Part shown: positions 55,556-64,000 of the stretch, piece after piece
Layout: each line of letters begins with the position of its first letter
Position numbering within the stretch: the stretch's first letter is position 1
From: Neoceratodus forsteri
Lineage: Eukaryota > Chordata > Ceratodontiformes > Ceratodontidae
Reading direction: 5' to 3'
Assembly (NCBI GenBank): GCA_016271365.2
Contig: CM028132.1
Span: 1,189,457,001 to 1,189,521,000 of the forward strand
Length of the DNA: 64,000 bases
Made by a program: the position numbers and the translations under genes
Notes under the pieces: model-generated
Databases searched by the model: none
What the model was told of the DNA's origin: nothing
The model's input: the letters and a program-made list of their open reading frames with translations, nothing else

Positions 55556-57033
55556 TGTAAAGGACAAACCTAAAAAAAAACATGTCAGATTCACAATGAC
55601 ATTTTTTTTTTCTTCTCTTACAGGGGTTCTCTCCACTGTTCTGTTCTTTCTTAATCTAATGGTATCAGTCTGTTGCAACAGCACTCTAGTCTCAATTTCC
55701 TCTTTCTTAATCTATCAAGTTTGTGGTAATATTCTGAGGCTGGCCACCTGTATGATAAATTATTCCACCTTTGTGTGTCCCTCTCCGTTTCTACTGCTTT
55801 TAGTCTGATATGATTGGTTTGCCCCCGCCCCCGAGGATATTCAAATTTAATCCCGAAAACAACTTGATTTATAAAAAAAAAGAATAAACAGAAGAAATCT
55901 AATTTAATGATAATATTAGGTCTGTAAAACCGGCAACAGAGTCGGGACTTTTCAAAGCCCGGATGTGTGGAGTTTCCATTCGGGCAACCGGTGTGACTGT
56001 TGATTGCCCAGTAAAAGTAGAAAAATATATCTATATATACTGCACAAGTCTCCTCAGATCTGAAGAGTCTCCGATACTTCAAAAGAGTCACCTATGATTG
56101 TCTTGCCTGTTTACACATTTTTGAGTAAAATGTAAAGCACTCTCGCTCACAGTTTATTTTGTTGTCCCACGCCTGTATTAGAGGAACCATCCCAACTGTT
56201 TATTTTTTTTTCAGGCAGAGAATTATTCTTGGTGAATTTTTGTTTTTGTTTTAATAAGCTTGTTGTAGTTTTAAACTGTTTCACGACCCGGCGTCGCTAG
56301 CATTTTCCTTAAGCTCCTTCGCGAGAGCGTCGCATGGTCGTGGAAGGCATTACCTCTCCGTAAAACAATAAAGCGTAAGTTCTTCCTCTATAAAAGAGGT
56401 GAGCCAGGTTCTGTAGAGCTTCCGAAATCGTTTTCTGTTTTTTGTAATAAATTTTAGGTTGTTGAAGAAACTCAAAGTAAAAAACATGTTTAGTCCTTAC
56501 CGTTGGGATGTGTCCTGTTTTGCCTACAGCCCCTTCCTAGGAGCTGGCCGCCATTCTCTGAAGACGTTTATAGGGTCATAACAGGGGAGGTGCTTCCCAT
56601 GAACTAAAAAATTATTATTATACTGCAGGATCCTTTAGAAATGAAATATAAAGGATATAAGGATTATTTTATGCATGTGAAGGTATAATGCTGTGTATAA
56701 AACCATAAAACAAATGATAAAGAGTAAAAATGATTGTTAAAAAAAATTCAGGGGAGGAGTTTGATGGTCACATGTCCTTTGTCCTGTATATATTCAGAGA
56801 GCCTAGCTTTAAAAGACAGATAGTCTGTGAGGTTCAGATGTATGCTGACCTCCAAGAAAGAACTACACTAGCTATTCTAGTGTTGTTAATTTATTTTTCT
56901 TTATGTAATTCATTTTGGTTTTATTTTCTTTGCTGATCAGTACGTGTGTCCAGTTTATCTTTGTTAATAAATTTGTTTCTGGACCTTCAACAAAGATTGA
57001 GCAAGCGTCCTCCTTGTTATCCCACACTTCACA
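55556..57033 (+). repeat. 3' LTR
   Basis: 1478 bp with the same TGTAAAGG and CTTCACA ends as the 5' LTR. The terminal third is almost identical to the 5' LTR. Differences cluster between about 55,930 and 56,420 and are mostly one- to three-base indels in GC-rich patches. Confidence 0.95.
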
Positions 57034-57829
57034 CAGAACCACGTCCAGGACATGCCCCTCCCTTGTGGGCTCCATCACATGCTGTGTTAAGAACACATCC
57101 TGGAAGCCGTCCAGCAGCCTCTGCTCCTTGGCCACCTTAGAGGACATGGTTCCCCAGTTAGTACCTGGCATATTAAGGTCCCCCATCAACACCACTCCTT
57201 CCCCTTTTGGTCCACACTGGGCAATGATGTTGTCCAGCAAACCATCCTCTAGAACATCACTCATCCCTGGGGGCCTATATACTACACCCAGCTTGACCTT
57301 ATCTCCTGTTGGGATCGTAAGGTGACCCATAAGACCTCCACATTTCCCTCTGCCTCTTCTACCCTAGCAATTTCTGTGTCATCTCTAATGAACATAGCCA
57401 CTCCACCCCCTCTGCCCTCATTTCTATCCTTCCTAAGCATAGTGTAGCCCCGCACATTTAGGTCCCAGTCATGGTTTTTGTTGGCCCACGTCTCCGTGAC
57501 TGCCGCCACATCCACCCCGAACAGCATGGCCTGGAACTCTGGCAACTTGTTTCCCAAGCTCCTGGCATTTACTAACACCACTCCCCACCCCTTATCCATG
57601 ATCCCCTTTGTCGAACCCCACCCAGGTTCCTTATACTTCCATCCTCCCTCTGCTCCTCCTGAAACCTCCTCCCCCAGTCTGTTTCCCCTCCCCCCTTGGG
57701 TTTTGTGGAGCTACTCCTCATCTGGAGGAGGGCTTCTGGTCAGCCCTACCTTATCCCTTCCCCCCCCTCACAAGTTTAAACCCCACCTTTCTTGAATGTA
57801 GTCAGCCATCTTATGTCATCTAATAATTA
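57034..57829 (-). mobile_element. CR1-B, endonuclease part
   Basis: On the minus strand, the APE-type endonuclease starts with GVVLVNARSLGNKLPEFQA, then VAAVTETWA, GRGGGVAMFIRDD, LGVVYRPPG, LMGDLNMPGTNW, VMEPTREGHVLDVVL. It joins in frame with the SDH-containing segment on the far side of the LTR element. N (of VNARS), E (TETW) and GDLN are the expected catalytic motif positions. One frameshift lies between AMFIRDD and LGVVYRPPG. The 5' end meets CR1-A at the 9-bp ATCATCTAA duplication. Confidence 0.88.
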
Positions 57830-59030
57830 ATCATCTAATATGATTACCCCCAGGTCTCCTTCCTGCTTGGTTGCTGCAGGTATCTCTCCCCCATTTTGAA
57901 ATGCACCCCTTGGTTTCTGTGACCCAAGCGCATTATTTTGCACTTTTTTGCATTAAACCTTAGCTGCCAAACTTTTGACCACTCCTCCAGTCATTTCAGC
58001 TAGTCTGTTTCCATCCTTTGCACCACCTCCAGAGTGTCCACCCTGTTGCAGATCTTAGTGTCATCCGCAAAGAGGCAGATCTTACCTTCCAGTTCCTCTG
58101 CTATGTCACTAATGAAGACATTGAAGAGGACTGGCCCCAGTACTGACCACTGTGGTACCCCACTGGCCACTCTCCCTTCCTCAGAGCGAACTCCATTTAC
58201 CACCACCCTCTGCCTCCTATCCCCTAATCAGTTTCTTACCCAGCTTACCACCTTATTGCCCACCCCATGCTACCCAACTTGTTTACCAGCCTCCTATGTG
58301 GAATGGTGTCAAAGGCCTTGCTGAAGTCCAAGTAGGCCATGCCCCCCCACCCCCGATCCAATACTCTCGTTACCCAGTCAAAAAAAGCTTATCAGATTTG
58401 TTTGACATGACCTCCTTCCATAAAGCCATGCTGCCTTGGGTCCTGCAGTCCACTGGATTCCAATTGTTCCACAATTCTACCCTTTAATAGTGTTTCCATC
58501 AGTTTCTCTACTACAGAGGTCAATCTGACAGGCCTCCTCCTTGCTACCACGTTTGTGAAGTGGGACTACATCTGCCCTTCTCCTGTCCTCTGAGAACATG
58601 CTGGTCACCAGTGAACTGTTAAGCAAGTCTGTCAGGGGTGCAGCTAGCACCCTCCCTGAGTTCCTTTAACACTCCTGGATGTACCCCGCCTGGCCCCATT
58701 GCTGAGTCCACCCTCAGATTAGCGCATGCTTTCTGAACCTTTCCTCGGAAAAGGGACTGGTGTCCAGTCCGCCCCCCAATCTCTTGGTGCTTATTTGTGG
58801 TCCCTCCCCTTCCCCCCTCAACTGTGAATACTGAGCGGAAATATTTGTTTAAGACAGTTGCCTTTTTTCGTCCTCCTCAGCATAGCCCCCTGCCTCCTTT
58901 ATTAACCGTGCAGTCCCTCCCATGATCTTCCTTTTCACACTGTTATATCTGAAAAATGTCTTGTCTCCCTTTGATAATGTCTGGGCTGTTCTTACCTCAG
59001 CTTGCTCTTTTGTGCTCCTTACAAAGAGTA
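57830..59030 (-). mobile_element. CR1-A, RT N-terminal part
   Basis: Minus strand. Linker pieces (ARLIKEAGGYAEEDEKRQ) lead into RT blocks in several frames: RLTSVVEKLMETL, LQDPRQHGFMEGG, a DFSKAFDTIPH-like region, VVNGVRSEEGRVASGVPQWS, VLGPVLFNVFISDIAEELEG and KICLFADDTKIC. The C-terminal half of this copy lies 10.8 kb away at 46,475. The 5' end is truncated within the linker, near 59,020. Confidence 0.85.
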
Positions 59031-59799
59031 ATGCACAAAAGTGCTCGAAAAATAAATTATAGCCAAAATAGCAAACTTTATTGAAACATAATGGACTCAC
59101 CAACAAAAATCACAGTCTGCCCTGGCATTTCGAGGACACACTGCCTCTTCATGAGGAAACTTTGCAGATCAAGAACACACCTCCCTCCCCAAAACAATGA
59201 ATGCAAATTCTTGCATAGTCATGTAATTCCAGTTAGGGTATCATCACATAATGAATCTACCAAACACTGGTGAGCTACAAAGTGGCATCAGTGTAATACT
59301 TGTGCTAACAACTCATAAAGGAAAGAGACAGATAAAATGAGATGAAATACAGAAACGTCATAATGTGAAAAAGTAGCTATGGGGGGGCATGGAAGGGAAG
59401 TATGCTGAAAATAGCAGCAGGCAAAGGAAATAAAGAGATGCAGTACTAGAAGGACAAAGAGGGGGTTGCATAGCGAAGAAAGGAATTCACAACAGAGTTG
59501 CTGGATAAAAGAGGAATTTAGATGTGACAAAGACAATCAGAATACATTAACAATATAAACACAGGCACAGCGACCGTTTGCTTTTTGAGCTGTGAAATTT
59601 CATAATTCCATACCATTGTCTTTAAGCAAGTCTTTTTCCATTTTTATGTTGCTTGCACGCATGTGCAAGAAACATAGTGCCATCATCCGAGTTTTCGGAG
59701 GTGTGTCAGCCCGTCTTCCAATGCAGTCAGTGTGTTTGCAGGCACGGCCCCAGTTCCCCAATCACTGCTGCAGCTGTCTATGACAAAGCTGAAAATGCA
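59031..59799. other. Unassigned sequence
   Basis: Contains CTGGCATTTCGAGGACACAC followed by TGCCTCTTCATGAGGAAACT, a phrase resembling inverted-repeat motifs seen in vertebrate dispersed repeats. No family assigned and no coding signal. Confidence 0.35.
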
Positions 59800-60450
59800 G
59801 TGGCATACAGTTGAAAGGGAGAGCTCCGCTTGAGTGAGCAGAGCTCTCCTCCCCCCACCGCAGCCCTACGCACACTGCATGCTCATCGCCTTCCCCTCCC
59901 CACACTGTGCGGCCGTGGGGTGCCAATCCCGTCAGCTCCAGCCCCAAAGCATCCAGGTGCCATGCTGAGCCCACCCCAGCGTGGCAAAATGATGCTACCC
60001 GGACGGGGTGCCCGATCCCTGTCAGCTCCAGTGTCTCTCCCCATGCTGTCGCCGACGGGGTGCCCAATCCCGTCGGCTCCACTGTCTCTCCCCAAGAGAT
60101 CCAGGTGCCACGCTGGGAGCCCACCCCAGCGTGGCAGAATGTGTTATAGCCGGCCGGTGGTGCCCAATCCCCTGTTGGCTCCAGCCCCCCACCAGCCATC
60201 CTTGTGCCGCTGGAGCCCACCCCGCGTGGTAAGCGCTCCTGTGATGCGTCATTAAAACAAAAAACCTGGAAATAAAAATTGTCCCTCGGCGCTTCTCCCT
60301 GCCCCCAAACAACGCACCTACCCACCCACCGTGCACCCTGCCTCCCCACCCCCTCACCCCATACTTACCTCCGGAGTCTGGCGGCGATCTCTCGTGGACC
60401 GGAACACGCCTGCACTCTTCAAAGCCGACCTGAACTGAGAAATGCCGGTA
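59800..60450 (+). repeat. GC-rich block with tandem units (part of dispersed repeat copy 2)
   Basis: Units carrying GGGGTGCCCAATCCCGTCGG, CTCCAGTGTCTCTCCCC and CCACCCCAGCGTGGCARAATG repeat three to four times (starts near 59,917, 60,006, 60,057 and 60,158). The following TTACCTCCGGAGTCTGGCGG to CACTCTTCAAAGCCGACCTG parallels the C-rich part of copy 1 at 4.9-5.0 kb. Long open frames here on both strands are proline- or glycine-rich by composition and are not genes. Confidence 0.55.
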
Positions 60451-61110
60451 AGCTGTATAATAGAATAGATAGGGTTTTTTTAACTTTATTGCATATCTCA
60501 GGCATTTTTTGGAATTTTTGCACCAAATTTTCAACATGGGGTTTTTGGGACCCCTTCTCATGAACGATGTCAGTGTCATGGAGTTACTCGGGCCCGAAGG
60601 GTGATTTTGCAGCCACTGCGCAAAATCACCTTTCTGGAATGATTAACGAAACGACACTGCCAGTGTTCATAAGCTGGGCTCTCAAAAAGCCTATTTTGAA
60701 AATTTGGTGGAAAAATTCCTTAAAATGACTGTTTTACGAGCGTGCATTGCGCAGTTCCTACGCACGCTCGTAAGTTTGCGAATTTTCAATATTTTCACTC
60801 CAGATTTTCAACATTGCCATTTTACCACACCTCCTTATGGGTAGTGCAGCTGTCATTTTTCACATCTTGCCCAAAACGTGTTTCCGCCCATGTAGCGCAC
60901 AATGGTGCAGTCGGTGTGCGAACTCAATGTATGGGACACATTAAGAAAATCACAGTGACACTGTTCATGAGCAGAGGTCTTAAAATGGCTATGTTGAAAA
61001 TTTGGTGAACAAATTCCTAAAAATGACTGTTTTACGAGCGTGCATTGCGCAGTTCCTACGCACGCTCGTAAGTTCGCAAATTTTCAATATTTGCACTCCA
61101 ATGACTTCCA
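60451..61110 (+). repeat. Palindromic part of dispersed repeat copy 2
   Basis: AT-rich sequence sharing ATTTTCAACATGGGGTTTTT GGGACCCCTTCTCATGAAC-like text with copy 1. It contains two copies, about 300 bp apart, of a perfect hairpin with 12-bp arms TTACGAGCGTGC. Each sits in a wider imperfect palindrome (AAAATTTGGTG..AAAAATTCC and GGAATTT/AATTTTCAATATTT..CACTCC). Confidence 0.6.
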
Positions 61111-61477
61111 AATTCCTAAACAGCACATAGAAGCAAGCAACATTCGGCATTGACAAATGCTTGTTTTTTTCAAATATCTGTTAAAAAGACATTTGTTATC
61201 CTGTAATACATGTCATTTTTGTGGTGTTTTTTTGTAATGATTATTGTATTGTTAATGTGTATTTTCTGTGTTCCCTGGTCGTCCTTGCAAATAGGCTTTT
61301 CAGCTCATGGACCTACCAGGTTATCAAATAAATCAAGTTAAGTTCTTGCAGTTTTTTTGTTAATCTCTGGTTAACATACAGTATAATGTATAGCCAATTA
61401 ATTTTCTGAATAAGGTATAACACTAACTAATAGTCTCATTTTTATTATACTGTAATAGCAATAACGCACTTCTAGTT
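61111..61477. other. Unassigned AT-rich sequence
   Basis: Nothing identifiable. A TCAAATAAATCAAGTTAAGT phrase near 61,325 may be a LINE-type tail. Confidence 0.35.
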
Positions 61478-61563
61478 GTTAGGTTAATGGTCTGTTAATC
61501 ACCCTCTAGGGGCATGTAACATGTTACATCCCTAGAAGGTTATTAATAGACCATTAACGTAAC
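61478..61563. repeat. Hairpin with ~43-bp arms
   Basis: The arms pair GTTA.GTTAATGGTCT.TTAAT.ACC.TCTAGGG with few mismatches around a perfect ATGTAACATGTTACAT core. The next hairpin (62881-62920) would lie about 130 bp away without the hAT insertion between them. Confidence 0.7.
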
Positions 61564-61679
61564 CCGCGGTCCTGCCATATTACTTGAAGAAAAGAGTCCT
61601 AAAGAGGAACCTAGGAAGACTGCAGTACACTGGAAAAGAAGGAAGGATTGGAGGCCGCGTGAAATGGGAGAAGTGAGAT

Positions 61680-62859
61680 CAGGGCCGGTTCTAGGATTTA
61701 CTGGGCCCTGGTGCAAGACTGTGTAATGGGCCCCCCCCCCAGTGCAAGACCGTAGTGCCCCCACTTTTCTTGATTTCACAAAAAAAAAAAAAAAATAATT
61801 ATACTTAACTATATCTCCCTCCTCTCAGGCTCAAACTCAATACACAGACACACAAAAACACCCCGAGGCCGCCTGGGCAGGTTGGCTGACTGGATCTCTT
61901 CTCCCCGATCCCCAGCTGGGGCTTGAATCTACATGTATACTTGCAAACAACTAGCCCTTCATCCGAGGAAATGGCGTCAGCATTTTCTTTTGAATTATGA
62001 GCCTGCATTATTCATTTGTTGTTTAAATGTAACCATATTTCTGCCTGTACTCAAATATAAATATCCCTAGTCTATTCTCTCCGCCAGGCACCAGACTTGT
62101 TAAACAGTAAACACCACACAGTGCGATCCTATATGATGGGTCCCGGGAATGTGTATGTATGTTGCATCATCCTTGCTAGATGATTTGCTGTCTTGCAATG
62201 AAACTGATTTTTGCATTTATTGCGATTTGTTTTCACTGCACTTTGTACTCACTGGCATTCTTTCCCCATCAGACTTCCATTGTCAGCTGGCCGGTTCTGT
62301 TAGGTCACCTCAAACCCCTCCATCGTCACTAGAGAAGACTACTTTGGAACAGCTCTTTCACTCAGTAGTGGGCCCTGAGCATGGCTGATGATTGACAGCT
62401 CGCCCAGCCAATAATTGACTGCAGTCGACAATGATGGCATGGCGCTGCTCAAAGGCGGGACCTCGGGATGGGATCGCCTATGGCATGCTCCTCCTGTGAA
62501 GCGGGCTTGCAGCCAGTGTCACCTATTGGACTCGACTCACACAAGTACAATTTCATCTGTGTCTGCTCATACCACGCACTGTGGTTGGTTTAAATGGCAG
62601 GGATGAGAGCTGAATGCAGAAGCGGAGGAGGGCAGTGGGTACCGGCGGGTGGTGAATGGGTATATTTACTATAGTTGCTGTGATGCTTGAGAGTCAGAGG
62701 TAGGTGAGAGCACAGCAAAGCACTAGCATTTTTGCCAACCGGGCCAGCATTAAAAGTAATATTAATTTACTATTTTGACTTCTGGGGACCTGGGCCCCCC
62801 CCCGCACTCTGGGCCCTGGTGCAGTGGCATCCCTTGCACCCCCCCTGACCCCGGTCCTG
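61680..62859. mobile_element. Non-autonomous hAT-type DNA transposon
   Basis: The termini are short imperfect inverted repeats, CAGGGCCGGTTCTAGG on the left and CAGGACCGGGGTCAGG on the complementary right end. GGGCCCTGGTGCA lies a little inside each end. The element is flanked by a perfect 8-bp duplication, AGTGAGAT (61672-61679 and 62860-62867), the size made by hAT transposases. The 1.18-kb interior has no transposase frame. Confidence 0.85.
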
Positions 62860-62880
62860 AGTGAGATAGTGATTGTGACT

Positions 62881-62920
62881 ACCCAGCTTACAAGATAACA
62901 TGTTATCTTGTAAGTTGGGT
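62881..62920. repeat. 40-bp palindrome
   Basis: Two 20-bp arms (ACCCA.CTTACAAGATAAC) meet at ATG/CAT with no loop and only one mismatched pair. Confidence 0.85.
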
Positions 62921-64000
62921 GGCAAGTTAATTCATTTATGTTGCACAATTTAAACTATAAAACTGAAGCAACAACTGAAGCCAGGAAAAGTCATTGCATT
63001 TGACTGAGGGTTTGATTCTGAAAGTAACGTGGTATTTCAGCAGTTCTGGGATCTCCAAGATTTGTGTGAAAAACATTTTATACAACACCAGTGGAGAGAA
63101 AAATGGCAAGATGACATCTGACAGCTTTGTGTTTAACCTCAGGCTATCATAATATCTTGAAGGTTCTTGAATGTTAAGTAGGTTATAACTGATATCTTGA
63201 AAACAAGGTTGGTCACAGTTGAAATCTTGAAGGGTCAGTACATCACAATAGAATACTGAACCAATTAAAGAGTAACTTTCACAGAGCTGGTGACATCACA
63301 ATACCTCTGTGCAGTACTGAAGGCAGCTGTTGAAATCAATGAGAAACTGTTAAATCTTCGAAAAAACAGCATATTTAAAATGTCTGTGATAGAACCTGTG
63401 ACAAGGCATGCCTCAGCCATGCATGTGGCTCTGCCACCACCTTTGGTAAACTGGGACGGTGCATTAAAATGCAGTTTGGAGCAAGTGCTGGAGACACATC
63501 AATTGACCGGGCCACAAGGGCCTCAGTTCACGGCGGTCTCGGTAAGGAAACCACTAATTTTCCTACAACTGTTGGACTTGATTACCAGCCCAAATTTAGC
63601 AGCAGAACAGAATTGTATTAACAAAAGACTGGACCTTGGAAAGGAAACAGTGTAAACACAAACATTTCTGAAATTTTAGCACAGAAAACATTTAGCATAG
63701 CCACTTAGGTGCCCTTCCAGGCATTTAACAAAGCCACTTAGGAGACAGCCACTTAGGTGCCCTTCCAGGCAGGCCAATCTACCCTCTCCCAACCTGCTAA
63801 CAGAATTTAACAAGCCCAGTACAGTTCCTGGGTTCCACAGGTGTTGAACCATTGTAGGCTCATACGTACCACATTTGACTGGCATTGGTGCACTTTATAA
63901 CAGAGCAATGTGCTCACTTAACTTTCCCCCCAGCAGACCATGCAGTTACTTAAATGGCAGAGAACTCCTCAAGTCAGGATATATGTAATCTGGCCAGATA
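62921..64000. other. Unassigned; local direct repeat
   Basis: AGCCACTTAGGTGCCCTTCC (plus AGGCA) occurs twice, near 63,699 and 63,749. ATCTTGAAGG-type phrases repeat around 63,150-63,235. A 121-codon plus-strand frame near 63,290-63,655 has no recognised domain and I do not call it a gene. Confidence 0.4.

Larger units (their letters stand above)
49496..57033 (+). mobile_element. Gmr1-type Ty3/gypsy LTR retrotransposon, full length
   Basis: A 7.5-kb element flanked by the 5-bp duplication CAGAA (49491-49495 and 57034-57038) inside the endonuclease region of CR1-B. Removing it with one target copy restores the CR1 frame. It has 1.48-kb LTRs, a tRNA-Leu primer site, gag, a pol region, and a polypurine tract. 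Pol order is protease, integrase, RT, RNase H. Having integrase before RT is characteristic of the Gmr1 group and is otherwise typical of Ty1/copia, but the RT, GPY/F integrase tail and CCHC gag are Ty3/gypsy-like. No envelope gene is present. One frameshift and two stops in pol make this copy non-autonomous. Confidence 0.92.

Noticed and set aside
59762..60580. Long overlapping proline/glycine-rich frames on both strands
   Set aside because: GC-rich tandem DNA leaves all frames open; there is no domain, start context or splice evidence.

Overview
The window looks like intergenic DNA from a large, repeat-rich vertebrate genome, most likely a non-mammalian lineage with abundant CR1 and L2 LINEs (lungfish, amphibian and reptile all fit; the sequence does not decide). 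I find no convincing host gene, no cellular tRNA or rRNA gene and no bacterial-type operon. Almost everything recognisable is a transposable element or a structured repeat, and most open frames belong to LINE or LTR-element proteins or are frame shadows of them.

Layout. 0-5 kb: a tRNA-type SINE, a short SINE-core-like repeat, a 75-bp hairpin, and a ~58-bp minisatellite split by a LINE. 5-12 kb: a palindromic repeat, an inverted repeat enclosing an L2 tail, a chain of five hairpins, a MIR-like CORE-SINE and a CR1 scrap. 12-15.3 kb: a long, degraded L2. 15.6-16.4 kb: an 817-bp TTAA-flanked foldback element of Kolobok/T2 type. 16.9-17.2 kb: a second hairpin chain. 18.9-20.0 kb: a deletion derivative of a Tigger/pogo transposon. 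20.6-21.1 kb: a second SINE copy. 21.7-34.4 kb: a graveyard of at least five copies, in both orientations, of one CR1/L2-superfamily LINE family. 35.3-41.6 kb: a CR1 split by a minus-strand non-autonomous LTR element with 0.96-kb LTRs. 43.6-44.7 kb: two more SINE copies. 44.8-59.0 kb: a nest in which CR1-A is interrupted by an L2 and by CR1-B, and CR1-B is itself interrupted by a 7.5-kb LTR retrotransposon. 59-64 kb: a GC-rich/palindromic repeat, two hairpins separated by a non-autonomous hAT element, and unassigned sequence.

The most notable object is the LTR retrotransposon at 49,496-57,033. It has 1.48-kb LTRs, a 5-bp target duplication, a tRNA-Leu primer site, a gag with a SCAN-like domain plus a CCHC knuckle, and a pol in the order protease, integrase, reverse transcriptase, RNase H. 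Integrase before reverse transcriptase is the hallmark of the Gmr1 group of Ty3/gypsy elements. Pol carries one frameshift and two stop codons, so this copy is probably dead. The smaller LTR element at 35.9-39.9 kb has the same tRNA-Leu primer site but no recognisable pol.

A second recurring theme is serial hairpins. Several loci consist of consecutive, mostly unrelated stem-loops packed within 200-300 bp, and two of these clusters were later split by a LINE or a hAT insertion. I could not assign them to a named family.
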